Shown here: in pieces, positions 1-9,669 of the stretch
How the letters are laid out: every line of letters starts with the position of its first letter
How positions within the stretch are numbered: position 1 is the first letter of the stretch
Assembly: GCF_003391135.1 (NCBI RefSeq)
Contig: NZ_CP031455.1
Location: forward strand, 62,001-126,000
DNA from: Streptoverticillium olivoreticuli subsp. olivoreticuli
GTDB taxonomy: Bacteria > Actinomycetota > Actinomycetes > Streptomycetales > Streptomycetaceae
DNA: 64,000 bases
Reading direction: 5' to 3'
The notes under the pieces: generated by a model
What the model was told of the DNA's origin: nothing
Seen by the model: only the letters and a program-made list of their open reading frames with translations
Database searches by the model: none
Position numbers and translations under genes: made by a program

Positions 1-180
1 TCCAGCACGGAAGGGATAGGGGAAGATACAACGGCAGGCACGGGACATCCTCGTGATCATCTGGCTTAGTCACCACAATGATCACGAACCCCCGTGCCCG
101 CACTGCTACCCGCCCCTACCCGCCCCTACCCGCCCCGATCGCCAACCACCCGCGCATCCACGGAACTTGACGGAGCCCTG
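1..180 (-). mobile_element. ISAs1-family element, left-end fragment, cut by window edge
   Basis: This stretch is the reverse complement of the first 180 bp of the two complete copies at 3832 and 7183. It includes the outer terminal repeat, read outward at 180 as CAGGGCTCCGTCAAGTTCCG on the minus strand, and three tandem GGGGCGGGTA units. By alignment the transposase would start near position 41 and run leftward out of the window. The element sits inside an IS5-type transposase whose 3' part resumes at 181. It is inverted relative to the other two copies. Confidence 0.9.
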
Positions 181-472
181 GCTGTACCCCGCCGTCCGTG
201 ACGGTCTGCCGGTCCTGGCTGACATCGGATACATCGGCGCCGGCGGCGGTCTGCAGATTCCCTTCCGGAAACATCCCGACCTGCCCGGCGAGCTGGGCAC
301 GGACAACCAGACGTACAACAAGCTGCTACGCGGTCTCCGCTTCCCCGCCGAGCGAGCCATGGCCGAGCTCAAACAACGCTGGCGCACCCTGCAATACGTC
401 ACCCTCAGCCCGAACCGAATCGGCGCCATCACCCAAGCCGCCCTCGTCCTCAACAACGCCTGGCGACCATGA
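181..472 (+). pseudogene. IS5-type transposase, C-terminal remnant
   Basis: From 181 the reading frame encodes the C-terminal part of a DDE transposase of the DDE_Tnp_4 type. It contains a LADIGYIGAG block with the second catalytic Asp and a PAERAMAELKQRW block with the catalytic Glu. The N-terminal half is missing because the ISAs1 element ends at 180. The open frame running back to position 53 crosses the IS terminal repeat and is accidental. No function is expected. Confidence 0.85.
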
Positions 473-581
473 ACGCTGAGAAAACCTCACTGTGTCGTCA
501 GTTTCCCATGTTGACATTGTCACGCAATTCATATGCGACACCTTCAAAATTTGCCCGACCCGTTTCTCGAAGGAGATAGTG

Positions 582-2459
582 ATGCTGGTAGCTGACATCG
601 AAAAGCAGGCATCCAGCGGAACGCTGGAACTGTCCGACGCGGTTCTGGGGCTGGGGGCGAGATCGCGAGCGGTGTTCTCCGATGCAAATCTCGGCACTAC
701 CTGGCGGGTTAGGGATGCCAAATTTGACAGATCTTCCCTATCGGTCTCGGGTACAGCGCAATTCGCCAAGGCCGAGCGGGGGGTGAGAGTGGAGTTCGTT
801 TCTGACCGGGACGAAAAGGTGATCGGATTGGTCATCTACGCCGATCTGGCCGGCCGCTGGGACCAGTTGGCAATCGGTCCCCAAATGCGCACCCCGGACA
901 TAAGCGTGTTCAAACCGCCGGAAGTGCACGATCCCGAAGCGCCGAAAGTGCACCATCCCGAAGCTCTTATTATGCTTGCCCCCCAGCCGTGGCGCGAGGA
1001 TCCTATCGTTGGTGCCTGCTTCCACTTCGATACGCCTGGCACCACCGGTGGGCGCGGCACAACCGGTGTAGCAGGCACAGCAGCAACGAACCGTATCCAT
1101 GTCATAGAAGTCGGCCAGGATAACTACAGGCTGCGTGGCAAGTTCGCGCCTATTCCGATCTCCGCCGGACTATCGGAATTGTCGGAATTAGTGTTCGGCA
1201 CGGAACTTGGCACGGTGAAGTGGCCCGACGGCGTTGGCGGCTGGGTCAAAGATCTACCGGTTTCCGTGACTGATCTCGATGTGCAATACGACACCAGAAC
1301 CAAAAAGGTCAACCAGATCGCCGTATCGGTCGGCGTGGTGGGAAGCGCCGGAACTCCGCTGGTCAAACTTGCCGACATGATCGAAATCGACGCCGTGGAA
1401 GTCACTTTCAGCGGCCCGCAGAACCTGGAGACAGGCATCACCGTGCGCGGTGCCGTCGACGGCTACTCCGTGGTCCTGGACGGCAGGTATTCCCCCGGTT
1501 ATGGCACTCGGCTATCTGGCCGCTTCAAGCTGCCTGGCTCCATCAAGGGCAAGGGCTTCACCGGCGGCTGCCCACCTGAACTCGACCTCACCGGTGCCGA
1601 CGACAACACCCTGGAAATCCAGATCAACCCCGCCGCCAAGGAATACAGTCTCGAGTGTCTGCTCGGCGGCACGAACCCTGTGTGGCGGCTCAACGACAAT
1701 CTCGCCGTCACCGACCTGTCGCTGAACGTCGCCGGCAGCGGCAGCACCCTGACCTACACCGGTTTTTCCGGAGGTCTGAAAATCGCCGACACCACAGTCC
1801 GCCTGATGGGTCATCGCGGCGACATCAGTTGGACCTTCAGTGGTGAACTCGAAAACCTGCCTCTGGCTGAATTCACCGAGTGGTTCAATAATTCCTTCAC
1901 AGTCTTCCCCTTTCAGCTGCCCGCCACCACTATCAACACACTCGGCATCAGCGTCACCAACAGCAGCCTGCAACGTGTATTCGGTTTCACGCTGGACACC
2001 GCATTCGACACGAGCGCGCCCACCCCTGCGAACCTCACTGTCCGGGTCGACCTCACTCAAACCCGCTCTAAGCCCGAGGCCGGCTGGAGCCAGCTCGATC
2101 TCGAAGCCGGTGCCGAGCTCCAATTCGCCCTTCCGGGCACACCCGACCTCACGCTCAGCCTCGTCGGCGATCTCACATACAGGACCGGGGCCGATCCCTA
2201 CTGGACACTCACCGGCAGTTTCACCACCACCGATGACACTCTCACCGTCGCCACCCTCCTCACCGCCCTCGATATCCCCGTTGCCGACTTACCCGCCGTC
2301 TTTTCCGGGATCGACCTCAAAGATATCACCGCCAGTCTCACCCATTCGAACAAAGGCCACGCCCTAGCACTCAACATCGCCGATACCCACATTGCTTACG
2401 TGTCCCTCAAGGAAAAAGAAATCGCCACAACGGCGGTCGACCTGCTGGTACCGGCCTGA
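582..2459 (+). CDS. Beta-rich cassette protein, carrier/adaptor-like family (copy 1)
   Basis: I do not recognise a named domain. The 625-residue product is rich in alternating hydrophobic/polar strands and resembles the proteins at 24421 and 43564 in size, composition and N-terminal layout: a short helical start, then a strand-rich block of the type 'xLxVxGxxxF'. No signal peptide or membrane helix is visible. The ATG at 582 is preferred over upstream in-frame starts because AAGGAG lies at 569-574, seven bases upstream. A duplicated VHDPEAP/VHHPEA stretch sits near residues 113-127. The next gene, a lipase-like hydrolase, starts 96 bp downstream on the same strand. Because a relative sits beside every effector group in the window, an adaptor, chaperone or structural role for loading an effector is my inference. 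An independent toxin is an alternative. Confidence 0.75.
   Translation: MLVADIEKQASSGTLELSDAVLGLGARSRAVFSDANLGTTWRVRDAKFDRSSLSVSGTAQFAKAERGVRVEFVSDRDEKVIGLVIYADLAGRWDQLAIGPQMRTPDISVFKPPEVHDPEAPKVHHPEALIMLAPQPWREDPIVGACFHFDTPGTTGGRGTTGVAGTAATNRIHVIEVGQDNYRLRGKFAPIPISAGLSELSELVFGTELGTVKWPDGVGGWVKDLPVSVTDLDVQYDTRTKKVNQIAVSVGVVGSAGTPLVKLADMIEIDAVEVTFSGPQNLETGITVRGAVDGYSVVLDGRYSPGYGTRLSGRFKLPGSIKGKGFTGGCPPELDLTGADDNTLEIQINPAAKEYSLECLLGGTNPVWRLNDNLAVTDLSLNVAGSGSTLTYTGFSGGLKIADTTVRLMGHRGDISWTFSGELENLPLAEFTEWFNNSFTVFPFQLPATTINTLGISVTNSSLQRVFGFTLDTAFDTSAPTPANLTVRVDLTQTRSKPEAGWSQLDLEAGAELQFALPGTPDLTLSLVGDLTYRTGADPYWTLTGSFTTTDDTLTVATLLTALDIPVADLPAVFSGIDLKDITASLTHSNKGHALALNIADTHIAYVSLKEKEIATTAVDLLVPA
921..964 (+). 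repeat. Short in-frame duplication
   Basis: GAAGTGCACGATCCCGAAGC is followed closely by a near-copy beginning GAAAGTGCACCATCCCG. The duplication adds a second proline/histidine-rich linker unit to the protein encoded from 582. Confidence 0.7.
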
Positions 2460-2555
2460 AGCAGCCCGCTTTTCATCCGTTCGACAGTTCGACAGGAGCG
2501 GGAAGTAACAGAAGCCGACGCCTGGCCGTTTCGCGGAATAATTAAAGGACGATCA

Positions 2556-3830
2556 ATGGACAGAACATACACCGTGTGCTTCAGCGGGACATCGTGCACT
2601 CGTGATGAGGGCGAGGAGTCACGCTCTGATAGTGACAAGCGGATCTACAGCAAAGAAACCGGCTATATCCCGGTCCGTATCCACATGGAGATCTCCGGCG
2701 ACCGCTTGGAAGCCACGAATCCCAGCGTGATCGTGCGCGGCGTGGGAGCGAACGACTGGGGCAACGTAGATATCAGCGAAGCGCTTACCTTGAATGCTCC
2801 GCTGAAGATTCCCCCGGGCCTCAAAGAGGCTACTGAGCAGTATTCGCGGGGCGATCGGCGGTCTGATATTGGCGTTAATATGGACACTGCCATCGGTCGG
2901 ACGTCGGCGGCCGCCCTTGCTCTGCATGGCGCGAACCTGGCTGCCGCCAGCGATGCGACGGCGTATAACTTCATCGGGCACAGTCGGGGCGCCGTGGAAT
3001 GCATGATGGCCGCCTGGTTCCTGTATGCCTACGGTGGGGCAAAGAAGGACGTCCCCGTGCGCATTTTCGCGATCGATCCGGTTCCTGGCCCCGGAACGTG
3101 GTACTCGATCATGACCAAGCTGGCCCCGAACGTCACCAACTACGTTGGGATCACCGCCTGGGACCACATCGGCGAATCCCTGGACAGACTCTTCGACCCC
3201 GGACTTGTGCCCAAGCCCAACGCGAAGATGGCACGGATCAGCACAGCCGAACCGGATGTGAGGAAGCTGAACAAGCTGGGATGGAAAGACCTTGCCGACA
3301 GCTACCTGAGCGGGCGCGCGAACCCGCTGGAACCCGCCAAAATCGCTGGCACCCCTCAGCCCGACGGCTATCGGCTGTTCGCGTGCCGTGGACGACATGC
3401 GACGGTCGCCGGGAACACGACCCGTGACGGGAAGTACGACCCGACCAACGCCGACACCAGCGTCGCGCGGGTTCCGCACCTGGTCTACAAGATGGCCAGG
3501 GCCTATCTCACGGACTGGGGAACGGTTTTTTCACGAGAGCCGGCTGTTGATCTTGGTGCGCTGGAGCTGCGGCAGAGGATTAACCTCGATCACGGCGCCT
3601 TCGACAAGATGGGCGGTGGGTCGCGGCGCGACAAGGTCGTGTTCGGCGATTTACGCACCGCGATCTCGGGACGCGACGGCGACGTACGGTACGTCTCGTC
3701 AGCCTACGGCAGAAACCCCATGAACAAGAAGTACCTCGAGGACGTGGCCGGGGACCCTTCATACCGCCAGCCTTATCCCGTGACCGCCAAACGCACCGGC
3801 GCCGGCTGGGTGCACTGGACCTATCTTTAG
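2556..3830 (+). CDS. Alpha/beta-hydrolase (lipase/phospholipase-like) effector
   Basis: The 424-residue protein opens with CFSGTSCTRDEGE and then YIPVRIHMEISG. This layout recalls proteobacterial secreted or injected lipase-type effectors. A nucleophile elbow GHSRG places the candidate Ser at 143. Candidate acid and base are D174 (FAIDPVPGPG) and H281 (CRGRHATVAG). It probably hydrolyses a lipid ester; the substrate is unknown. No signal peptide is visible, so it would need delivery by other means. AAAGGACG precedes the ATG. It follows the beta-rich protein gene at 582 on the same strand. Its TAG stop ends one base before an ISAs1-family element, so any downstream operon partner has been separated. 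Family assignment rests on motifs only. Confidence 0.75.
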   Translation: MDRTYTVCFSGTSCTRDEGEESRSDSDKRIYSKETGYIPVRIHMEISGDRLEATNPSVIVRGVGANDWGNVDISEALTLNAPLKIPPGLKEATEQYSRGDRRSDIGVNMDTAIGRTSAAALALHGANLAAASDATAYNFIGHSRGAVECMMAAWFLYAYGGAKKDVPVRIFAIDPVPGPGTWYSIMTKLAPNVTNYVGITAWDHIGESLDRLFDPGLVPKPNAKMARISTAEPDVRKLNKLGWKDLADSYLSGRANPLEPAKIAGTPQPDGYRLFACRGRHATVAGNTTRDGKYDPTNADTSVARVPHLVYKMARAYLTDWGTVFSREPAVDLGALELRQRINLDHGAFDKMGGGSRRDKVVFGDLRTAISGRDGDVRYVSSAYGRNPMNKKYLEDVAGDPSYRQPYPVTAKRTGAGWVHWTYL

Positions 3831-3831
3831 G

Positions 3832-5209
3832 CAGGGCTCCGTCAAGTTCCGTGGATGCGCGGGTGGTTGGCGATCGGGGCGGGTAGGGGCGGGTAGGGGC
3901 GGGTAGCAGTGCGGGCACGGGGGTTCGTGATCATTGTGGTGACTAAGCCAGATGATCACGAGGATGTCCCGTGCCTGCCGTTGTATCTTCCCCTATCCCT
4001 TCCGTGCTGGAGAAGCTGGGTCCGCTGGATGCGGACCGGATCGCTGACCTGCGTCCTTATCTCGCATCGGTGCCCGACCCGCGCTCGCGCCGGGGCCGCT
4101 GGCACTCGCTGGTGTCGGTCCTGCTGGTGTGTGCCTGCGCGGTCGTGTCCGGCGCGAAGAGCCTGGACGAGACCGCCGAGTTCGGCGAGCGGGCCACGAA
4201 CACCCTGCTGGCTTCCCTCGGGATGCGGCGTCATCTGCTCGGCTGGCGGCGCAGCCCGAAGCCGGTCACGATCGGGCGCGTCCTGATGGCGCTCGACGGC
4301 GACGCCCTGGACCAGGCCGTGGGCGCCTACCTGGCCGACCAGCACCGCAAGTTGGCGTGCGGGGACGCGTCGGCGACTCGTCCGCGGCGGGTCATCGCCG
4401 TGGACGGCAAGGCACTGAAGGGCTCGGCCCGCCTCGATACGCCGCGCCGTCACCTGCTCTCCGCGGTCACGCACCACCCCGTCGCCGCGCTCGCCCAGGT
4501 CGAGATCGGCGCGAAGACGAACGAGACGCGGCACTTCAAGCCCTTGCTCGCGCCGCTCGACCTGGCGGACACCGTGGTCACCTTCGACGCCCTGCACTCG
4601 GTGAAGGCCAACACCACCTGGCTGGTCGAGACGAAGAAGGCCCACTACATCGCGGTCATCAAGACCAACCAGCCCACCACGTACGCTCAGCCCGCCGCTC
4701 TTCCCTGGACGTGCATCAAGGTTCAGCACACGTCTTCCGTCACCGCCCACGGACGGCGCGAGTCCCGGTCGATCAAGACGTGCGCCCTCGCCGGCAACCT
4801 CGGCGAGATCGCCTTCCCGCATGCCCGGCTCGCCATCCGTGTCCACCGCCGCCGCAAGCCCACCGGCCGGACGGAGAGCCGCGAGAGCGTGTTCGCGGTC
4901 ACCAGCTGGATACCCACCAGACCAGCCCGGCCGACCTCGCCGCTGCGATTCGCGGGCACTGGGGGATCGAGAATTCCTCCCACCACATCCGAGATGTCAC
5001 CTTCGCCGAGGACGCCTCAACCGTCCACACCGACAGCGCACCCCGCGCCATGGCCAGCTTCCGTAACCTCGCCATCGGCGTCCTGAAGATCCTCGGAGCC
5101 GACAACATCGCCAAAACCACCCGCGCCATCCGCCACGAACCCGAACAAGCACTGGCCGTCCCGGGCATCACCAAAAACCCGGCCACTCACGGAACTTGAG
5201 CAAGCCCTG
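3832..5209 (+). mobile_element. ISAs1-family insertion sequence, copy A (1378 bp)
   Basis: The imperfect terminal inverted repeats are CAGGGCTCCGTCAAGTTCCG at the left and the complement of CAGGGCTTGCTCAAGTTCCG at the right. As far as I can compare by eye, the copy is identical to the one at 7183-8560, including a frameshift in the transposase. The flanking bases (ctttagg at the left, attccct at the right) show no direct target repeat. This suggests recombination between copies rather than a simple insertion. Confidence 0.9.
3971..5199 (+). pseudogene. ISAs1-family transposase, frameshifted
   Basis: Residues from 3971 to about 4910 match an ISAs1/H-repeat type DDE transposase, with VIAVDGKALKGS (Asp 145) and the TFDALHS block. 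Near 4900-4915 the coding frame shifts by -1. The conserved C-terminal block HWGIENSSHHIRDVTFAED, with its catalytic Glu, continues in the other frame to 5199. I see no slippery heptamer at the junction, so this looks like a mutation rather than programmed frameshifting. The identical shift is present in copy B, so the copies multiplied after the mutation, probably using a transposase supplied in trans or by homologous recombination. Confidence 0.85.
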
Positions 5210-5269
5210 ATTCCCTCCGGCACCAGACGTAAACCTACTTCAGACTCGAAACGCTAAGGGAGACAAGCC

Positions 5270-7180
5270 ATGGATGAAAGCGTCAAAGTCAAACATCTGC
5301 CCAACGAAGCCCCTAACTATATCCGGCTCATGGACACGCCGCGGGTCTGGGGAAGGCCGTTCGGCCCGGCGATCATGCAGCAGTCGTGGGCTCGGCAGGG
5401 CGAGTTCCAGCGGGCACTGGAGGAGGTCGTCCAAAAATCTCGGTATCGCTGCGACATAGCGTCTCTCAACGCCCCGGATCCGGCTTGGGCCGGCATCATT
5501 CTCGGTGCCATGGACACCGCGCTGAGCCAGAAGATCCTCCGGCCCGCGCCCACACAGTTCCGGTTCCTGTTCGGCCAGACGCCAACGGCGCTTAAAGAAT
5601 ACGGCGCCCCTGAGAACTACACGCTGTTGAAGCAGGCCGTCATCCGCATGGTCCGAGAGCGGAGCAGACACTGGACGCACCTCCCAGAAATCTGGTTGGG
5701 GCGTTACTACCAGATGGCGGGCGGAATAGCGGCTGCCATCAACTGGAAACTCTTCGGGGACGTTGTAGAAGCACCCGACGAGAGGATGACCTGGAACCAC
5801 TCGAAGATCATTGTCGCCGACGCCACGGAGGTACTGGCCGGCGGGCACAACCTGAACATGGACCTGTTCCTGAGCTATCCGCCCGTGCACGACCTGTCGG
5901 TCGTGGTCCATGGGCCAGCAGCGGCGGACGCGCACACCTATTTGGATAAGATGTGGGCTTGCGGAAAAGACCTGCTGGCCGTCGAGCGACTCGAGGCACT
6001 CAAAAGCGCGAAACCGAAATGGGAGGATCATACCAACACCCAGACCCGGCCCGCCAACCCGCTCAAATCGCCGAATGTAATCGAGAACGTCCGTAAAAGT
6101 CAGCGAGAGATTGTGGAATTGCACCAAGGCGTCGCCCCTGCGGTGTCGGCTGGTTCACCGAGCCCGGTGCCCCGCGACCAGTACCAGGTGCTCGACGGCG
6201 ACCTCGATACAGACGTCTTCCCCGTGCGACAGACGTTCGCGGGATACGACGCGCTCGGCGAATATAAGCTCGCCACCAGATACGGGTCGGTGGGTAAGTA
6301 CTGGTCCAAGACAGAAAAAGGGGGGTACGAGGACGACTCCGGGAAAATGAAGGAAGACCTCATCCTGGGCGCGGAGCGCACTATCAAGATGTCGCAGATG
6401 GACCTCATCAGCGCGTGGAAGAAGAATTGGAAGGACCATGTCGTTTGCCACTCGATCCTGAAGGCGTTGCTGGAAAAGAAGGATTTGACCGTGCAGGTGG
6501 TGGTGTCACCACTAGATGCCGGGGCGGGTGCGGGGGGGGACCAGTATTCGTTCGGATCCGGCGCGGTCCGCACATTCTCACTGATGCGCTACTACATGCT
6601 GCACGACGTGGAGACCGACGCCGAGTATCCTGACCAGGACAGGCGACTTGAAGCTTTGAGCCGACTGTTCATTGCCCCGTTCTACTACACGGATGTCCCA
6701 TCCCGAAACACCGTCGAGGGCAAGACCTACAAGTGGCCGCATCTCCCCACGGCGGGTTTTACCGCCACGCTCAAGCAGCCGCCACTGAGCGAGCGGCGCC
6801 CGAAGGAGGGCGTGATCGGCGATGCCTATGAGGCCGCGCAGAAAGGGAAGGGTTTTGGATTTGACCTTCTTAAATTGAGATTGACATCCACGACGGTTCC
6901 CTCGGCACCCGGCAATCACGCGAAGCTGATGGTGATCGACGACGAGGTGTATGTGGTCGGGTCGGACAACCTGTACCCAGGGTTCCTATCGGAATTCAAC
7001 TACGTCATCGAGGGCGAAGAAGCGGTGGCCGACCTGCTCGAGAACTATTGGAATCCGCTGTGGGGATATGCGAGCAGGCATGCCCTGTCCGGTGGAAGGC
7101 CCGGTTCGTGTTGTGGGGGACCGGACAAATGCTGGTGTACTCGCGACCTGGCTCCCAGGGGCCTTTGCAAGCTCGTGTGA
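5270..7180 (+). CDS. Phospholipase-D superfamily effector, two HxK motifs
   Basis: The 636-residue protein carries two HKD-type catalytic motifs. H177-S-K179 is followed by D184 and a GGHN turn at 191-194. H550-A-K552 is followed by D557 and a GSDN turn at 564-567. The long spacing between motifs fits a bilobed PLD enzyme acting on phospholipid head groups; nuclease or synthase activity in this superfamily cannot be excluded. No signal peptide is visible, unlike secreted Streptomyces PLDs. AAGGGAGA precedes the ATG. Only 60 bp separate the start from IS copy A, so the native promoter is probably lost or supplied by the IS. The C-terminal tail (last ~30 residues) is Cys- and Gly-rich and ends two bases before IS copy B. 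The gene belongs with the lipase-type effector upstream. Confidence 0.85.
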   Translation: MDESVKVKHLPNEAPNYIRLMDTPRVWGRPFGPAIMQQSWARQGEFQRALEEVVQKSRYRCDIASLNAPDPAWAGIILGAMDTALSQKILRPAPTQFRFLFGQTPTALKEYGAPENYTLLKQAVIRMVRERSRHWTHLPEIWLGRYYQMAGGIAAAINWKLFGDVVEAPDERMTWNHSKIIVADATEVLAGGHNLNMDLFLSYPPVHDLSVVVHGPAAADAHTYLDKMWACGKDLLAVERLEALKSAKPKWEDHTNTQTRPANPLKSPNVIENVRKSQREIVELHQGVAPAVSAGSPSPVPRDQYQVLDGDLDTDVFPVRQTFAGYDALGEYKLATRYGSVGKYWSKTEKGGYEDDSGKMKEDLILGAERTIKMSQMDLISAWKKNWKDHVVCHSILKALLEKKDLTVQVVVSPLDAGAGAGGDQYSFGSGAVRTFSLMRYYMLHDVETDAEYPDQDRRLEALSRLFIAPFYYTDVPSRNTVEGKTYKWPHLPTAGFTATLKQPPLSERRPKEGVIGDAYEAAQKGKGFGFDLLKLRLTSTTVPSAPGNHAKLMVIDDEVYVVGSDNLYPGFLSEFNYVIEGEEAVADLLENYWNPLWGYASRHALSGGRPGSCCGGPDKCWCTRDLAPRGLCKLV

Positions 7181-7182
7181 TG

Positions 7183-8560
7183 CAGGGCTCCGTCAAGTTC
7201 CGTGGATGCGCGGGTGGTTGGCGATCGGGGCGGGTAGGGGCGGGTAGGGGCGGGTAGCAGTGCGGGCACGGGGGTTCGTGATCATTGTGGTGACTAAGCC
7301 AGATGATCACGAGGATGTCCCGTGCCTGCCGTTGTATCTTCCCCTATCCCTTCCGTGCTGGAGAAGCTGGGTCCGCTGGATGCGGACCGGATCGCTGACC
7401 TGCGTCCTTATCTCGCATCGGTGCCCGACCCGCGCTCGCGCCGGGGCCGCTGGCACTCGCTGGTGTCGGTCCTGCTGGTGTGTGCCTGCGCGGTCGTGTC
7501 CGGCGCGAAGAGCCTGGACGAGACCGCCGAGTTCGGCGAGCGGGCCACGAACACCCTGCTGGCTTCCCTCGGGATGCGGCGTCATCTGCTCGGCTGGCGG
7601 CGCAGCCCGAAGCCGGTCACGATCGGGCGCGTCCTGATGGCGCTCGACGGCGACGCCCTGGACCAGGCCGTGGGCGCCTACCTGGCCGACCAGCACCGCA
7701 AGTTGGCGTGCGGGGACGCGTCGGCGACTCGTCCGCGGCGGGTCATCGCCGTGGACGGCAAGGCACTGAAGGGCTCGGCCCGCCTCGATACGCCGCGCCG
7801 TCACCTGCTCTCCGCGGTCACGCACCACCCCGTCGCCGCGCTCGCCCAGGTCGAGATCGGCGCGAAGACGAACGAGACGCGGCACTTCAAGCCCTTGCTC
7901 GCGCCGCTCGACCTGGCGGACACCGTGGTCACCTTCGACGCCCTGCACTCGGTGAAGGCCAACACCACCTGGCTGGTCGAGACGAAGAAGGCCCACTACA
8001 TCGCGGTCATCAAGACCAACCAGCCCACCACGTACGCTCAGCCCGCCGCTCTTCCCTGGACGTGCATCAAGGTTCAGCACACGTCTTCCGTCACCGCCCA
8101 CGGACGGCGCGAGTCCCGGTCGATCAAGACGTGCGCCCTCGCCGGCAACCTCGGCGAGATCGCCTTCCCGCATGCCCGGCTCGCCATCCGTGTCCACCGC
8201 CGCCGCAAGCCCACCGGCCGGACGGAGAGCCGCGAGAGCGTGTTCGCGGTCACCAGCTGGATACCCACCAGACCAGCCCGGCCGACCTCGCCGCTGCGAT
8301 TCGCGGGCACTGGGGGATCGAGAATTCCTCCCACCACATCCGAGATGTCACCTTCGCCGAGGACGCCTCAACCGTCCACACCGACAGCGCACCCCGCGCC
8401 ATGGCCAGCTTCCGTAACCTCGCCATCGGCGTCCTGAAGATCCTCGGAGCCGACAACATCGCCAAAACCACCCGCGCCATCCGCCACGAACCCGAACAAG
8501 CACTGGCCGTCCCGGGCATCACCAAAAACCCGGCCACTCACGGAACTTGAGCAAGCCCTG
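7183..8560 (+). mobile_element. ISAs1-family insertion sequence, copy B (1378 bp)
   Basis: Same length, ends and internal sequence as copy A, in the same orientation. Together the two copies bracket the phospholipase-D gene in a composite-transposon-like arrangement of about 4.7 kb (3832-8560). The left flank (gtgtgatg) and right flank (gcacgcgg) do not form a direct repeat. The right end has replaced the 3' end of the KAS III gene read from the other strand. Confidence 0.9.
7322..8550 (+). pseudogene. ISAs1-family transposase, frameshifted (copy B)
   Basis: Sequence-identical to the transposase of copy A, with the DGKALKGS and DALHS blocks in one frame and the HWGIENSS block in another. The break lies near 8251-8266. 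It cannot make a full-length transposase without frameshifting. Confidence 0.85.
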
Positions 8561-9497
8561 GCACGCGGTGCCCCGGCCGCAGCCAGCCGCTGTGCACGAT
8601 GTCGTTGAGCAGTAGTGGGATCGACGCTGCCAAGGTATTGCCGACGCGGTCGATGTTGACCGCCACGCGCTCCTCCGGCAGTTCCAACTCCTCGGCGACG
8701 GCCTGTACGATCCGCACGTTGGCCTGGTGGCCGACGAACCATTCGATGTCATCGACGGTCCACCCCACACGGTCGAGCACGGCACGGGATGAGGCCGACA
8801 TCCGCTCCACGGCCTGTGTGTACAGTGGCCTGCCCTCCATCCGTAGGTACCAGTCCTCCGTCGGCACGGAGCCATGGCCGAGGCCCGCTGAACCGGAGCG
8901 CTGCCTCGAACCGCCGGCGGGAACGGCCAGCAAATCGGCGAGTGCGCCATCACTGCCCAGGTCGAAGGGGCCGAGCGCCCCGGGCTCGTCCGCCTCGCCG
9001 CGGCGCAGCACCACCGCCCCCGCCCCGTCCCCGAAGATCGGCGCCGTCGTGCGGTCCTCAGGGTTGACCAGGGTCGTGAACGCCTCAGCGCCGATGAACA
9101 GCACACTGTCCGCAACCTCGGCGGCGATGAGCCCGGCTGCAGTGGCGAGCCCATAGAGGAACCCGCTGCACGCCGATGTCAGGTCGTAGGCGGGCACCGT
9201 GCGCAGACCCAGCAACGAGGCAACCTCCGGCGCCACAGCTGGGCATAAACAGTCGAACGAGGTGGTGGCCAGCACCACGGCGTCCGCCGCTGTCCCCCCG
9301 GCAGATTTGAGCGCCCTCGCCCCAGCTTCCACCGCCAGGTCCCTGGTGGACAGTCCACCGGAGACCACACGTCGCTCGCTGATCCCCGTGCGGGTGCGAA
9401 TCCATTCGTCGGTGGAGTCCAAGACTGCGCACAGATCGTCGTTGGTCACCACATGCGGGGGCAGCCAGCCCCCGAGTCCCGCGATTACCGCTGCCAT
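8538..9497 (-). pseudogene. Beta-ketoacyl-ACP synthase III (FabH-like), 3' end lost to IS
   Basis: The product follows the KAS III layout, with catalytic C110 in TSACSGF, H257 in VGHQANVRI and N287 in NIDRVGNTLAASIP. These enzymes condense an acyl-CoA with malonyl-ACP, or act as related acyltransferases in secondary metabolism. The ATG at 9497 is preceded by GGAGGGGG, which favours it over longer starts. After residue ~312 the frame enters the ISAs1 end (8560) and stops at 8538. The last ~20 residues, usually holding a GGG-type loop next to the active site, are therefore replaced by IS-encoded ones. The catalytic triad is intact but folding and activity are doubtful. The gene is divergent from the FAD oxidase at 9670. 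Confidence 0.85.
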
Positions 9498-9635
9498 CAG
9501 AAACCCCCTCCGGCCACTTTCCCAGAAACTCCGGTGAACAGGGATTCCAGAATCCCGCTGACCGGCGGCGGCCACTTTTCCATGTCCTTGCGCCGCCCCT
9601 CAATTGACCTTTGGGACATGTACCAAAGAACAATA

Positions 9636-9663
9636 TTGAGCCTCTGGGTACGGCACGTACGGT
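9636..9663 (+). promoter_or_regulatory. Probable promoter giving a leaderless transcript
   Basis: TTGAGC (9636-9641) and TACGGT (9658-9663) are spaced 16 bp apart. The -10 box lies six bases before the ATG at 9670, and no Shine-Dalgarno sequence is visible. This is the arrangement of many actinobacterial leaderless mRNAs. Confidence 0.5.
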
Positions 9664-9669
9664 GGCGCA

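Noticed and set aside
511..540. TTGACA at 511-516 as the -35 box of a promoter for the gene at 582
   Set aside because: No acceptable -10 hexamer lies 16-18 bp downstream; only weak matches are present.
4890..4920. Programmed -1 frameshifting in the ISAs1 transposase
   Set aside because: No slippery heptamer or clear downstream stimulatory stem is seen, and the shift falls inside a conserved domain, not between domains as in ORFA/ORFB elements.
4129..5199. The long second-frame reading of the ISAs1 transposase as a separate 356-residue protein
   Set aside because: Only its last ~95 residues match the transposase family. The rest is an Arg/Gly/Pro-rich shadow of the true frame.
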